Positions 41,403-51,697 are shown, counted from the stretch's first letter. The stretch is DNA of 64,000 bases from Clostridia bacterium (GCA_016887505.1 CP069393.1:1288001-1352000); one strand, 5' to 3'. Numbers and translations: made by a program. Notes: generated from the letters alone by a model not told the origin.

Positions 41403-44400
41403 CTATAGTTTGAAATATTTCACACCAGCAGCAAAGAGTTTCTGATCTTTGGCTCCTGGAATGTTTTTTGCGATGTCCTCTCCGGTACGTTCTGAGTGTC
41501 CCATTTTTCCCAAAATTCGGCCATCAGCACTAGTGATACCTTCAATGGCCATCACCGAGCCATTGGGATTATGGGGTGCTCTATGTGTCGCTACACCGAG
41601 GTGGTCAACATACTGAGTCGCTACTTGGCCATTATCAATCAAAGTTTTTAGCATAGCATCACTCGCTACGAAACGTCCCTCACCGTGGGAAATAGCAATC
41701 TTGTGTTTCTCCCCTACCTCCACGTTCGACATCCAAGGAGAGAGTACCGAGGACACTCGTGTCTCCACATAGCAAGCAATGTGTCGACCTAGTGTATTAA
41801 AAGTAAGTGTTGGGTCATCCGTGGATAATTCCCTTATTTCACCATAGGGTAAGAGTCCCAACTTGATTAACGCCTGGAAGCCATTACAAATACCTAGCAT
41901 CAATCCATCACGATTCTCGAGCATATCACTCACTGCTTCCTTGATGCGGGGATTCTTAAACACGGCGGCGATAAACTTAGCAGAGCCCTCAGGCTCATCA
42001 CCAGCAGAGAAGCCACCCGGTATCATTACAATGTTTGCCTTACGAATTTCTTGTTCCATTCTAAGGATAGACTCATGAATATCTTCCTTGCTCAAATTCC
42101 GGAAAATCTGAACCGATGTTTCTGCACCCGCTTTTTCAAAGGCACGTTTAGAGTCAATCTCACAATTGGTTCCTGGAAAGGCTGGAATAAACACACGTGG
42201 TTTACCAATATTCACACTCGGCGTTTTCTCACTTCGCTTGAGATAACTGAGCTGTCTAGCCTTAGGTACTTCGACCTTACTCACCTGGGGATAGACCTTA
42301 TCCAACACCCTACTGTTCGCTTGAAAGACCTCGCCTAAGAATAACTCTTCTCCCATCAGGCGAATCACCCGCTCATTTAGAACAGTCGCAAGCCGTACAA
42401 GGCGGCCGGCAAATGCATCTGAAATGTCGGAGACAGCACTTAATACGATCCCACCCAGGGTCCGTTCATTCAACAATTGAATATCTGCCTCATATTCAAA
42501 GCCCAATCTGTTCCCGAAGGCCATCTTACTCAAGGTTTCCGCAAGTCCACCAGAACCGATACTCATGGCCGCATCAAGGCGTCCCTCTTCAATCAGTTGG
42601 TGCACTGCATCGAGATTATCTTTTAGTAAAGCAAAATCAATTTCTTGGGCCATATGATCTCCACCCATTTTCGGTAAGGGTAAATAGTAAATACCTGCTC
42701 CTACCGTTTTAAGTTCAGACGAAATCACTTTGCTGGCTTTAACGGGCGCACATCCAAAAGAAATAAGCGTAGGGGGTACATGCAAATCCTTGAAGGTACC
42801 ACTCATGGAGTCCTTGCCTCCAATTGCTGCAATTTCAAGTTCTCTCTGGGCTTTATAAGCACCTAATAGGGCTGCTAGCGGTTTACCCCACTTTTGCGAA
42901 TCAGACCCAAGACGCTCAAAATATTCTTGAAAAGATAAGCGCATATCTTTATAATTCACACCCATGCAAACACTTTTCACTACCGAATGAGCCACTGCAT
43001 ACATGGCGCCTAGATAAGGATTTTCACTCGTGAGATAAGGGTCATAAGCAAAACTCATTGCCGTAGCATCATCCGTAGTACCAGCTTCCGTAGGAATCTT
43101 CGCTACCATTCCTTCGCTGGGAGTCGCCATGAATTTTCCGCCGAAAGGCATGAGTACACTGCCAGCCCCGATAGATGAATCAAATCGCTCAACCAAACCT
43201 TTTTGTGAACCAGCACCTAGGCTACTTAGGCGTTCCACCCAAACCTTTTTCCATGTTTTCTCGGTAAAATCCTCACTCGCTTTAAAGTATTCTTCAGCAT
43301 CCACATCCGCAATACGTGCCTCAATATGCTGTTTCACCCCATTCGTATCCAAAAATGAGCGTTTTAAATCTACAATCGTATCATTTCGCCAATTCATTAC
43401 GAGATTGGGTTCTTCTGTCACGGTTGCTACCACAGAAGACTCTAGGTTTTCCATGGCGCAATATTTTTCAAAACTAGGCACGTCAGAAGGTGCAAGAACG
43501 ACTGCCATCCGTTCTTGCGATTCAGATATGGCCAATTCCGTTCCATCTAGTCCATCATATTTTTTGGGTACTTTATCCAAATCGATTACGAGACCATCGG
43601 TCAATTCACCAATCGCTACACAGACTCCGCCTGCGCCAAAGTCATTACATTTCTTAATCAGTTTTGCACAGTCTGGATTGCGAAACAAACGTTGGATTTT
43701 GCGTTCCGTTGGCGGATTACCCTTTTGAACTTCAGCCCCACAGGTAAGAATAGAGTCCTCATCATGCTCTTTGGATGAGCCAGTCGCTCCACCGCATCCA
43801 TCACGCCCTGTCCGTCCACCTACTAATACTACTAGATCACCAGCCAATGGATTTTCCCGCACCACATTTTCCTTTGGTGCAGCACCAACCACTGCACCCA
43901 CTTCCATGCGTTTAGCCATATACCCTGGGTGATAGATTTCTTCAACTTTCCCGGTTGCCAAGCCAATCTGATTGCCATAAGAAGAATAGCCGTGAGCTGC
44001 CTCTTGGCAAATCTTCCTCTGTGGCAACTTGCCTAAGATAGTGTCTTCAATGGAAACTCTAGGATCTGCGCTACCTGTTACTCGCATGGCTTGGTATACA
44101 TAGCTCCTGCCAGATAGAGGATCACGAATTGCACCACCCAGACAGGTAGCCGCGCCACCAAAGGGTTCAATCTCTGTCGGATGATTGTGTGTTTCATTTT
44201 TGAACATCACAAGATAGGGAACTATCTTTCCATCGATTTCAACAGGTACTTCAATAGAACAGGCATTAATTTCATCCGACTCGTCTAGGTTATCTAAAAC
44301 ACCATCTTTTTTAAGCTTCTTCATGGCGATAACCGCCAAATCCATCAGACAAATATCCTTTTTTCGACTACCATATACATCATCTCTTACTGCCAAATAA

Positions 44401-45155
44401 TCCTGATACGTCTCTTTTATTTTCTCGCCATAAGGAGATCCCGGAAATGAGATCTTGTCTAAAACAGTCATGAAGGTAGTATGACGACAGTGATCTGACC
44501 AATAAGTATCAATAACCTTAATCTCCGTAATGCTGGGGTCCCGACCTTCCGCCTTAAAATAGGACTGGCAGAATAATAAATCTTCTTTGCTCATGGCAAG
44601 GCCAAGTTCTTCCTGCAAGGCCTCAATTTCTTCTTTCTGCATCGACGTAAAACCTTCTAAACGCTTTACATCTGCTGGTTCCTCAGACTCTATGGCAATC
44701 GAGTCTGGCATGGCAAGCGAAGCCTCCCTAGAATCTACCGGATTGATCAAATAGTTTTTGATTTTCTCGGTTTCTTCTATACTTGCACCTACAACAGCTA
44801 TCACCGTCGCAAAACGAACTAGGGGCCTTTCACCCTCGGTTAGTAGCTGTATACATTGGGCTGCTGAATCAGCCCGTTGATCGTACTGACCGGGCAGGTA
44901 TTCATAGGCAAAGACTTGACTTCCCTCAAAATCAGGTTCTTCGTAGTACACCTGATCCATATTGGGCTCTGACAGTACATTCGTGATAACACTCGAAAGT
45001 TGCTCCTCCGTGATACCGCTTAAATCATAACGGTTTAGAATCCTCACTTCGTTCAAAGAACCAAGACCCAAGTTCTCCCTTAGTTCTGCAAGAAGACGGA
45101 TTGCTTCTCCGTTGAACCCTTCTTTTTTTTCAACAAACACTCTTTTAATCTGCAT
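41403..45155 (-). CDS. purL: Phosphoribosylformylglycinamidine synthase, single-chain
   Basis: This 1250-residue enzyme converts FGAR, glutamine and ATP to FGAM in purine synthesis. An N-terminal domain (about 1-160) precedes two AIRS-type ATP-binding halves, seen in TFMTVLDKI, NHPTEIEPFGGAATCLGGAI and later GGKDSMSG. A C-terminal glutamine amidotransferase (about 975-1250) has the nucleophile Cys in LGICNGFQ and the His and Glu near HGEGRF. The large one-chain form is seen in some Clostridia and in enterobacteria. GGTAAAGGAG stands before ATG 45155. No other purine genes flank it. Confidence 0.96.
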   Translation of the reverse strand: MQIKRVFVEKKEGFNGEAIRLLAELRENLGLGSLNEVRILNRYDLSGITEEQLSSVITNVLSEPNMDQVYYEEPDFEGSQVFAYEYLPGQYDQRADSAAQCIQLLTEGERPLVRFATVIAVVGASIEETEKIKNYLINPVDSREASLAMPDSIAIESEEPADVKRLEGFTSMQKEEIEALQEELGLAMSKEDLLFCQSYFKAEGRDPSITEIKVIDTYWSDHCRHTTFMTVLDKISFPGSPYGEKIKETYQDYLAVRDDVYGSRKKDICLMDLAVIAMKKLKKDGVLDNLDESDEINACSIEVPVEIDGKIVPYLVMFKNETHNHPTEIEPFGGAATCLGGAIRDPLSGRSYVYQAMRVTGSADPRVSIEDTILGKLPQRKICQEAAHGYSSYGNQIGLATGKVEEIYHPGYMAKRMEVGAVVGAAPKENVVRENPLAGDLVVLVGGRTGRDGCGGATGSSKEHDEDSILTCGAEVQKGNPPTERKIQRLFRNPDCAKLIKKCNDFGAGGVCVAIGELTDGLVIDLDKVPKKYDGLDGTELAISESQERMAVVLAPSDVPSFEKYCAMENLESSVVATVTEEPNLVMNWRNDTIVDLKRSFLDTNGVKQHIEARIADVDAEEYFKASEDFTEKTWKKVWVERLSSLGAGSQKGLVERFDSSIGAGSVLMPFGGKFMATPSEGMVAKIPTEAGTTDDATAMSFAYDPYLTSENPYLGAMYAVAHSVVKSVCMGVNYKDMRLSFQEYFERLGSDSQKWGKPLAALLGAYKAQRELEIAAIGGKDSMSGTFKDLHVPPTLISFGCAPVKASKVISSELKTVGAGIYYLPLPKMGGDHMAQEIDFALLKDNLDAVHQLIEEGRLDAAMSIGSGGLAETLSKMAFGNRLGFEYEADIQLLNERTLGGIVLSAVSDISDAFAGRLVRLATVLNERVIRLMGEELFLGEVFQANSRVLDKVYPQVSKVEVPKARQLSYLKRSEKTPSVNIGKPRVFIPAFPGTNCEIDSKRAFEKAGAETSVQIFRNLSKEDIHESILRMEQEIRKANIVMIPGGFSAGDEPEGSAKFIAAVFKNPRIKEAVSDMLENRDGLMLGICNGFQALIKLGLLPYGEIRELSTDDPTLTFNTLGRHIACYVETRVSSVLSPWMSNVEVGEKHKIAISHGEGRFVASDAMLKTLIDNGQVATQYVDHLGVATHRAPHNPNGSVMAIEGITSADGRILGKMGHSERTGEDIAKNIPGAKDQKLFAAGVKYFKL

Positions 45156-45204
45156 TGACTACTCCTTTACCTTTAACAGTTCTCCACTTTTCCTCTATTT
45201 AACA

Positions 45205-46500
45205 TTACCATCCGTGAATGGTAACGATCATTCCTCCCTCATTTGAATCGGATACAGAACAAAATCCAGAATCCACTCTAACCAAATCTGTCCATTCCTC
45301 ATCCAAATATACAACCAAATACTTATCTCCATCATTCATGCTCTGTTTCTTTGTTTTCCCAAGTAGCGACACGTAGTCTTCCAAAACCATCCCATTTTCA
45401 GTAATGAAGCGACTATGTGGTTCTCCTACATAGCGATAGTGCCACGCTTCCTGCATGATTTCAGTTCTTTCTTCGCTTTCTCCTGGGTAGCGCAAAATAA
45501 AGCCATACTCCGGTGCATGTTCAGCAAGCCATGCCCCGGACGGTGTTTCCAAAAATGCCTGTTCCAAGTATAGTCCCTGGTCAACCAAGGTCTTACCTGT
45601 AAAATCCACAGCCAAACCACTCTGGTGTTCTGAAGTACCCGGTATGGCCACAATACGTCCCGCTTCTAGCGTCGCTTTTTCCTCATCGTACCCATAGTTA
45701 TCCATATATTGCTTAATTTTTCTCTTGTAGATGCTATCTTGGTAATCATAGCTGCGGTAGGTACTCACCAAATAGAGTTTTTCCATACCAGATACGTTCG
45801 TAATATCTGTTATCATACGATTTAGCGCCAAGGCAGCCGTTTGGTTAAATTCCATATCACTTTTCAGATAGTTGAACTGAGGATAGTTCTTATTCAAATT
45901 AATCAGATTATGACCTAAAGCATCTCGAGATATCCCATTTTCCTTATTTATGAGGCTCAAAAAGCCCAATTTACCCCGGTAGTCTGCCACATCAACCATC
46001 TCGCCAGTTTCCCCAACAGTTAGAGGCAACAGCCAACCAGCCTCCGTCTCCGTCGCATCAAGAATATCCACCAACACGGATGCATTTACATATTCCTCAT
46101 CAAATGTCTCGAAAGAAGGCCCCGCAGCATGTTTTTCTTCACCATCTACGTAGTACGTGTCCGTACCACACACTAAATCTACATGTATTGCGTTATCAAA
46201 AGAGAATGTTATCAAATCCTTGCCACTAGCTTTAATTGTTATCGGGCTAAAAAGTCGCTCGATAACGGATAGGGGCAAGAGATTATCCGCATACTCCTCA
46301 TTTTCTGTCTGAATCAGTAATCCCTCACTTGTGATGTCAATGGTTTCAATAGAAACAGATCCCTGCAGTTCCAGCAATTCGGGATCATCCAAAATCACTG
46401 GATTATCCGGGTTGGGATCATTTACCGGTTTCTCCTCGCATCCTGACATAAGGATGAGCATTCCCAAAAGGATAATTACTATATATATTTTTCTTTTCAT
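45205..46500 (-). CDS. D-alanyl-D-alanine carboxypeptidase, VanY-type lipoprotein
   Basis: The protein is 431 residues from ATG 46500 (GGGGATTCAAT upstream). A lipobox LMSGC (C21) marks a lipoprotein. A stalk-like N-terminal region (about 45-165) is followed by a VanY (M15) peptidase (about 210-390). Zinc ligands are H292 and D299 in SEHQSGLAVD, and H354 in EAWHYRY, with E351 as general base. It trims the terminal D-Ala of peptidoglycan stem peptides. No Van resistance genes surround it, so housekeeping wall remodelling is likelier than glycopeptide resistance. purL begins 49 bases downstream. Confidence 0.93.
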   Translation of the reverse strand: MKRKIYIVIILLGMLILMSGCEEKPVNDPNPDNPVILDDPELLELQGSVSIETIDITSEGLLIQTENEEYADNLLPLSVIERLFSPITIKASGKDLITFSFDNAIHVDLVCGTDTYYVDGEEKHAAGPSFETFDEEYVNASVLVDILDATETEAGWLLPLTVGETGEMVDVADYRGKLGFLSLINKENGISRDALGHNLINLNKNYPQFNYLKSDMEFNQTAALALNRMITDITNVSGMEKLYLVSTYRSYDYQDSIYKRKIKQYMDNYGYDEEKATLEAGRIVAIPGTSEHQSGLAVDFTGKTLVDQGLYLEQAFLETPSGAWLAEHAPEYGFILRYPGESEERTEIMQEAWHYRYVGEPHSRFITENGMVLEDYVSLLGKTKKQSMNDGDKYLVVYLDEEWTDLVRVDSGFCSVSDSNEGGMIVTIHGW

Positions 46501-46742
46501 ATTGAATCCCCATTTCTTTAGTAAAAAATTATGATACCACAAAACAAGTCAAAAAACAGCCATTCAGCATGCTTCTGTTCTTGCTATATCATACACCATT
46601 TGGAATTCGCTTTCTAGCAGTCCCTAATATTTCTTCCAACAGAAAAAAGACAGCAAAAGCATTAAAATAGCATTCTTTTCTTTCCCAAGTAAGAGAAAAT
46701 ATAGTATGCTGAAATTAGAAAACAAACAAGGAGGATATTATT

Positions 46743-47288
46743 ATGCTTTATTTCATTATTGGTCTAATCTTGGTTCTTGGCATCTACTTCATGAGTGCTT
46801 ACAATGGCTTTGTAAAACTAAGAAATATGAAGGACGAGGCTTTTGCCACCATGGACGTTTATCTAAAAAAACGTTACGACCTTATTCCCAACCTAGTCGA
46901 AACCGTCAAGGGCTATGCTAGCCATGAAAAAGATACCTTAGAAAAGGTCATCGCTGCTAGGAACATGGCTGCTAGCGCCACCTCTGTAGAAGATAAGATG
47001 GCCGGTGAGAATGCACTTCAAGGAACCCTTAAGACATTGTTTGCCGTAGCTGAGAGCTATCCTGATTTGAAAGCCAACCAAAACTTTATGGATCTGCAAA
47101 AGCAACTTCAAAGTTTGGAAGGTGAAATTGCCCAGTCTAGAAAATACTATAACGGTGTAGTCAAAGAATACAACACCAAGACTGAAGTATTCCCGTCCAA
47201 TATCATTGCAGGAATCTTTGGCTTCATGAAAGCTCCTTACTTTGAAATTGAAGAAGGGGAAAGAGAAAATGTTAAAGTCAGCTTCTAA
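46743..47288 (+). CDS. lemA: LemA family protein
   Basis: This 181-residue protein has one N-terminal membrane segment (about 2-20, out-facing start) and a helical body with the LemA hallmarks YNGFVKLRNM, KKRYDLIPNLVETVKGYA and EVFPSNIIAGIFGF. AAGGAGGATATT stands before ATG 46743. LemA proteins are membrane-tethered helical bundles of uncertain function. It overlaps the DUF2207 gene, a common pairing in Gram-positive bacteria, so a joint envelope role is likely. Confidence 0.93.
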   Translation: MLYFIIGLILVLGIYFMSAYNGFVKLRNMKDEAFATMDVYLKKRYDLIPNLVETVKGYASHEKDTLEKVIAARNMAASATSVEDKMAGENALQGTLKTLFAVAESYPDLKANQNFMDLQKQLQSLEGEIAQSRKYYNGVVKEYNTKTEVFPSNIIAGIFGFMKAPYFEIEEGERENVKVSF

Positions 47289-49134
47289 ACTAATACTGGT
47301 TTTCCTATCTATTCTATTCATGCTTTTTACCGCACCAGTAGCCGCTATGGCCGAATACTTTGACATTGCGAATTATGACGTTACAGTGCAAGTAAACAGC
47401 GATTACTCTTATGATGTTGTGGAAAAACTGGCTGTTGATTTTTCAGAACCTAGGCATGGCATTTATCGTGAAATCCCATTGGATTTTGCAGATAGACCCG
47501 TTCGAATTAAAAATATTTCTGTTGAAGGCGGCGATACCGATATTTCCAGCGAAAACGGTAGCAAGATAATCCGCATAGGAAATTCAGAAGACTTTGTAGA
47601 CGGTCGACAAGACTATGAAATCCGTTACACCTTGATTCTAGGGGCCGATACGGATGCAGAAGCAGATCTCTTCTATTTGAACATTATTGGCACAGAATGG
47701 GATGTTCCCATTCACAAGGCGAGCTTTACTGTCAATATGCCTGCACCATATGATTTTTCAAATCTAACCATCACGAGTGGTTATTTAGGTAGCGAAGAAA
47801 CTAGCAATGTACAATTTCAGCAAACAGACCAGGGTTTCACCGGAAAGACTCTCTCAAGTCTTGAACCAGGTCAAGGCCTTACCGCATATCTAGTTCTGCC
47901 GGAAGGATACTTTGCAGATGTAAAAGGCCCTGCCACTTGGCCCAAACTGGCCATACTACTAATGGGAGCATTGTTGACAGTGCTAGCCTATCGCATCTGG
48001 GATTTGAAGGGTAGAGATTCTGAAGTCATTATTACACCAGAATTTTACCCCCCAGATAATATGACACCGGCCGAGGCCGGCTACATCATAGACCGGGCAG
48101 TGCAACCCACCGATGTAACCAGTCTGATTCTCTATTGGGCTGAAAAAGGATATCTGGAAATGGAAGAAGACGGTAAGAATCATTTCCGTCTTTTCAAAAT
48201 GAAGGAATTGCCCCAAAAAGGCGTGCAACACTATGAGCACTACTTCTTTAATGCACTTTTTAATAAAGGAAGTGGAAATCAAGTTTCTACCAAGGATCTA
48301 AAAGGAGATTTCTATGAAGAAATGGCCACAGCACAGGGCATGATTAAATCTTCCTTTACAGATAACGCAGAGCGAAGGATTACCAACCGTTCTTCAGACG
48401 GATACCGCTTTTTGCTGGTAGTATTTTCCTTGTTGCCACTTTGGGGGATGGTAGCTTACTCTATCTATCTTCTGAACGCTGGTTATATTTCCATATCCTC
48501 AGCACTATTATCTGGATTGCCCACTTTGGCACCAATTATTGGAATTGCCTTACTGTCCAACGGTTTCATCAATCGTAAGATTAACCCCAGGAGTAAGACT
48601 GCAGGACTCATGATTGGTGGATTTGTTTTTCTAGGCGGTTCCATCGTAGCCTATCTTGTCCTTACACAAATGGCCAACATCTTCCTGTATGGACTGCTGG
48701 CACTTCTCTTTACCCTGGGCATTGGCTTTTTAGGACAAGCTACTGAAAAACGTACTCCTTACGGCACTCGTATTCTTGGTCTAGTACTTGGCTATAAACA
48801 GTTTCTGAAAACAGCTGAGAAGGACCGTATCGAGCGCTTGTTGGAAGAAAATCCGAATTACTTCTATGACACCTTGCCCTACGCCCAAGTACTGGGTGTT
48901 ACCAAAAAATGGGCCAAAAAGTTCGAAGGACTAACTATGGAGCCTCCGCACTACTACCGCGGAGACAGCGGGCTCTTTAATGCAGTAGTATTCGCTTCCG
49001 TAATGGATCGCAGCTTCAGTTCAGTATCTAAAGAGATGGCAGTCAACCCCAATGCCAATTCTGGAGGAAGTGGTATGGGTGGGGGTGGATTCTCAGGTGG
49101 CGGCGCCGGCGGCGGCGGCGGTGGAAGTTGGTAA
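47269..49134 (+). CDS. DUF2207 membrane protein, LemA partner
   Basis: The protein is 621 residues from ATG 47269, which lies inside the lemA 3' end after GGGGAAAGAG. A signal segment ends at AAMA. An extracytoplasmic beta-rich domain (about 30-215) has ISVEGG and EIRYTL. A membrane segment near 225 precedes a cytoplasmic part with winged-helix-like LILYWAEKGYLEMEE. More membrane segments (about 375-490) and a catalytic-like AEKDRIERLLEENPNYFYD follow. The tail is extremely Gly-rich and ends GGGSW. The family function is unknown, but it regularly pairs with LemA. Confidence 0.92.
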   Translation: MLKSASKLILVFLSILFMLFTAPVAAMAEYFDIANYDVTVQVNSDYSYDVVEKLAVDFSEPRHGIYREIPLDFADRPVRIKNISVEGGDTDISSENGSKIIRIGNSEDFVDGRQDYEIRYTLILGADTDAEADLFYLNIIGTEWDVPIHKASFTVNMPAPYDFSNLTITSGYLGSEETSNVQFQQTDQGFTGKTLSSLEPGQGLTAYLVLPEGYFADVKGPATWPKLAILLMGALLTVLAYRIWDLKGRDSEVIITPEFYPPDNMTPAEAGYIIDRAVQPTDVTSLILYWAEKGYLEMEEDGKNHFRLFKMKELPQKGVQHYEHYFFNALFNKGSGNQVSTKDLKGDFYEEMATAQGMIKSSFTDNAERRITNRSSDGYRFLLVVFSLLPLWGMVAYSIYLLNAGYISISSALLSGLPTLAPIIGIALLSNGFINRKINPRSKTAGLMIGGFVFLGGSIVAYLVLTQMANIFLYGLLALLFTLGIGFLGQATEKRTPYGTRILGLVLGYKQFLKTAEKDRIERLLEENPNYFYDTLPYAQVLGVTKKWAKKFEGLTMEPPHYYRGDSGLFNAVVFASVMDRSFSSVSKEMAVNPNANSGGSGMGGGGFSGGGAGGGGGGSW

Positions 49135-49214
49135 TAACACCAAATGTTTTTCTAGTTGTCACAATTTTGTAACCTCCAATAGGTAAGCTAATAACATACC
49201 AAGGAGGTAGATGG

Positions 49215-49604
49215 ATGTTTAAAAAAATCAGCATCATCGCATTAACAGTAATACTTTTGTTTGGTGGAAGTGGCATTGCTCTAGCAGACACTGCAGATGA
49301 CCTTACTACACGTGGGTATCTGAGCAATCAAGGTATGGACCAAGAAGCTCTACTGGAACTGAAACTAGAGCGTATTGACAACCTAGTAAATCTCGGTCGT
49401 ATCAGTACAGAACAAGCTGCTACTTATAAAACTACCATAACGGAACGCATGCAAAACTGTGATTTAGACCATAGCGGAGAAGGTCGTTTGGTTAATGCAG
49501 AACACCTAAACCTTGGTTTTGGCTCAAGTAGTAATACATCAAGATCAAATCAAGGTCATGGCACACAAGGTGCTGGTGGATTACGACTATCACAAAACAA
49601 CTAG
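49215..49604 (+). CDS. Small secreted protein, DUF2680-like
   Basis: This 129-residue exported protein has a signal peptide (about 1-25, ending ALA). The core reads ELKLERIDNLVNLGRISTEQ then ITERMQNCD, matching the DUF2680 pattern (a short helical repeat found in clostridial surface proteins). A Ser/Asn/Gly-rich tail with no obvious anchor follows. AAGGAGGTAGATGG precedes ATG 49215. The function is unknown. It is monocistronic, 80 bases after the DUF2207 gene, and may be read from the same message. Confidence 0.82.
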   Translation: MFKKISIIALTVILLFGGSGIALADTADDLTTRGYLSNQGMDQEALLELKLERIDNLVNLGRISTEQAATYKTTITERMQNCDLDHSGEGRLVNAEHLNLGFGSSSNTSRSNQGHGTQGAGGLRLSQNN

Positions 49605-49660
49605 TAAATATCTGGTAGACAAGCAAACAACGAGAAACTTTCTTTTATCACACCCTTCTT

Positions 49661-49687
49661 AAAGCCCCGGAAATCCGGGGCTTTTTT
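49661..49687 (+). terminator. Terminator of the DUF2680-like gene
   Basis: AAAGCCCCGG (49661-49670) pairs with CCGGGGCTTT (49675-49684), followed by six T. Confidence 0.93.
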
Positions 49688-49711
49688 CTATTAGCATATC
49701 TCTATGGGGCA

Positions 49712-49739
49712 TAAAAAAAGAACGCAAAAGCGTTCTTTT
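49712..49739 (-). terminator. Terminator of the DUF5684-like gene
   Basis: AAAAGAACGC (49716-49725) pairs with GCGTTCTTTT (49730-49739). Seven T follow on the minus strand. Confidence 0.88.
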
Positions 49740-49761
49740 CTCAGGTACTGCAATATGTTTA

Positions 49762-50178
49762 CTAGGAAAGTCCATAGCGATTGCTCGATACATACTTTAC
49801 ATTGTCGCTAAAAGCAATGTAAAGCAGATAAGCGGCTACCGCAATTCCAAAGAACATCGAAAGGACTAGAACCAAGACGCCAATCGCTCCTCCTTGGTCA
49901 AAAACTTCAAACAACTTGTAGGTCCAATAAAAATACAATACCAAATTAAGAATTGGTACCAAGAATGCCAAAAAGTACCAAGCTGAGCGATCAATCATAT
50001 GAAAGAAAAGAATAAATTGTAAAAATGGGATAAAAGCCAGCCAGGCATTATTCACGTTGGCCTTTTGTGCCATTTTGTAATACGTGAATGCATTGACCAA
50101 GTACATCCCAATCCCAATTGCCATTATGATACCTGACGCAAACAAGGCGACAAGTACATTAGATACATCATACATCAT
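49762..50178 (-). CDS. Small multi-span membrane protein, DUF5684-like
   Basis: The protein is 138 residues from ATG 50178 (AAAGGAGGTAAAAT upstream). Three or four hydrophobic segments include YYKMAQKANVNNAWLAFIP and IDRSAWYFLAFLVPILNLV, the signature of DUF5684-type proteins. These are related to signal-peptidase-associated membrane proteins. The function is unknown. It is monocistronic between two terminators. Confidence 0.85.
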   Translation of the reverse strand: MMYDVSNVLVALFASGIIMAIGIGMYLVNAFTYYKMAQKANVNNAWLAFIPFLQFILFFHMIDRSAWYFLAFLVPILNLVLYFYWTYKLFEVFDQGGAIGVLVLVLSMFFGIAVAAYLLYIAFSDNVKYVSSNRYGLS

Positions 50179-50230
50179 ATATTTTACCTCCTTTTTATCT
50201 ATCATACAGAAGCCTAGTATGTACTGCAAC

Positions 50231-50266
50231 TAAAAAAAGAAGCGCCAGAATCTCTAGCGCTTCTTT
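50231..50266 (-). terminator. Terminator of the OsmC gene
   Basis: AAAGAAGCGC (50236-50245) pairs with GCGCTTCTTT (50257-50266). T follows on the minus strand, 15 bases past the OsmC stop. Confidence 0.88.
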
Positions 50267-50280
50267 CATGATTTATTTTC

Positions 50281-50718
50281 TTAGCCTTCTACAATAAACT
50301 CAACCGCAGATGTACTTTGAACATTATCAGAAATAGGACAACGTGCATCCACTTCTTTTAGAAATAATTCTTTCTCTTCTTTGCTCATATCTGCATCTAT
50401 GGTCGTGTAAACCTTCATATTTTGAAATCCTGCACGGTCTTCAGAAGATTTTCCCATTAAAACATCCATGTTCAGCTCGCCTTCAACTCGACAAGTTATA
50501 TTACGCAAGGCAATGCGCTTTTGATTTGCTACAATCCTTGCAATTGTGCAGATACATCCGCCCAATGCAAAGAAAAAATACTCTAGAGGAGTTGGTCCTT
50601 GGTCAGCTCCGCCACCAATTTTAGGTTGGTCAATAACCAACGCATGGTCTCTTGCTTTTAAATCCACTAGAAAAGATTCACCTACACTTGCTTCAGCGTT
50701 AACTTTTTTCAATGCCAT
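50281..50718 (-). CDS. OsmC-family peroxiredoxin-like protein
   Basis: This 145-residue thiol peroxidase-like protein has the two conserved cysteine contexts GGCICTIARIVANQKRIA and DARCPISDNV. The family detoxifies organic peroxides with dihydrolipoamide or other thiols, and some members are only thiol-binding. TGAGGTG precedes ATG 50718. It is monocistronic. A cytoplasmic oxidative-stress role is inferred. Confidence 0.92.
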   Translation of the reverse strand: MALKKVNAEASVGESFLVDLKARDHALVIDQPKIGGGADQGPTPLEYFFFALGGCICTIARIVANQKRIALRNITCRVEGELNMDVLMGKSSEDRAGFQNMKVYTTIDADMSKEEKELFLKEVDARCPISDNVQSTSAVEFIVEG

Positions 50719-50857
50719 GATTTCACCTCATTAATAGAATTTAAGCTTTTGCTCTTCTTAACCTTACGCCTACGTGAAATCGTTTACAAGCAATCTGCAA
50801 TCGTGATTCTTGAACCTACATTAATAATATTGATAGCATATGACCAAAACATTATAT

Positions 50858-51697
50858 CTATTTTATTTTGCTATCACCGTATAGAAGAACTGCATTTATT
50901 TCCCCACCCACAAGGAGGATAAAACTACTTAGATACAGCCAAACCAAAAAGACAATAATTCCCCCTAGACTACCATATACCCGGGTATAGCTCCCGAAGC
51001 GGTTAACATAGTAGGAAAACAATAGTGATGCAACAATCCAACCTATCGTACTAAAAACTGCGCCACGCCATACGTTGCTAAATCTAACTTCGGTATTAGG
51101 CATAAAACGGTAGAACAGTGAGAAAATGAGAACCATGATAGCAACCGGTAAAAAATAACGCATAAGGTTCCAAATATGCAGAAAATAGACAGAGGCACCG
51201 AGCAAGGTAAATAAATGTTCTCCGATAAGTTGGCCGAAAACCATTAAAGAAAGAGTGGCTACAATAAGCACAATTAAGCCCATGGTGAACAGGAACGATA
51301 ACATCGCATTTTTCCATATTGGTCTGGTGCCCTGAACCCTATATGCTTTGTTTAAAGCTCGGTTAAGTGCATTCATCGCCCTGCTTGTTGAGAATAAGGC
51401 AAATAGCGCTGAAAAAGAAAGTAGTGTGGTACTTTTGGCTTCAATGGTTTCTCGAATAACACTTGTAATAATTTGCATCGTCCCTGCAGGAAGAACGGTT
51501 AGTAGATCTTCAGTCAAGGACCAGGTGCTGAGTTTAGTATAGCTTAGCAGGTTGATAAGAAAAACCAGAAAGGGAAACAGAGCTAATGTTAAATAATAAG
51601 TCAATTGTGCCGAACTTGCTGGCATATCATCCTTAAGGAAGCGTTTAGCAAATAATATCAGCCACCGCAAAAATCTAATGCCACCATTTTTTTTCAA
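50858..51697 (-). CDS. YihY/BrkB family inner membrane protein
   Basis: The product is 279 residues, starting at a TTG (51697) about ten bases after AGGGGAG; an upstream TTG at 51721 is less likely. It has six membrane segments, with the family motifs MPASSAQLTYYLTLALFPFL, SRAMNALNRALNKAY and YVNRFGSYTRVYGSLGGII. The protein was once annotated as ribonuclease BN, but the family is now regarded as an integral membrane transporter-like fold of unknown substrate. It is monocistronic. Confidence 0.92.
   Translation of the reverse strand: MKKNGGIRFLRWLILFAKRFLKDDMPASSAQLTYYLTLALFPFLVFLINLLSYTKLSTWSLTEDLLTVLPAGTMQIITSVIRETIEAKSTTLLSFSALFALFSTSRAMNALNRALNKAYRVQGTRPIWKNAMLSFLFTMGLIVLIVATLSLMVFGQLIGEHLFTLLGASVYFLHIWNLMRYFLPVAIMVLIFSLFYRFMPNTEVRFSNVWRGAVFSTIGWIVASLLFSYYVNRFGSYTRVYGSLGGIIVFLVWLYLSSFILLVGGEINAVLLYGDSKIK

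Noticed and set aside
43129-43728. 199-codon frame opposite purL
   Set aside because: Antisense to highly conserved PurL; no independent signals.
45205-46500. VanY-type protein as glycopeptide resistance
   Set aside because: No vanR, vanS, vanH, vanA or vanX neighbours; a housekeeping carboxypeptidase is the simpler reading.
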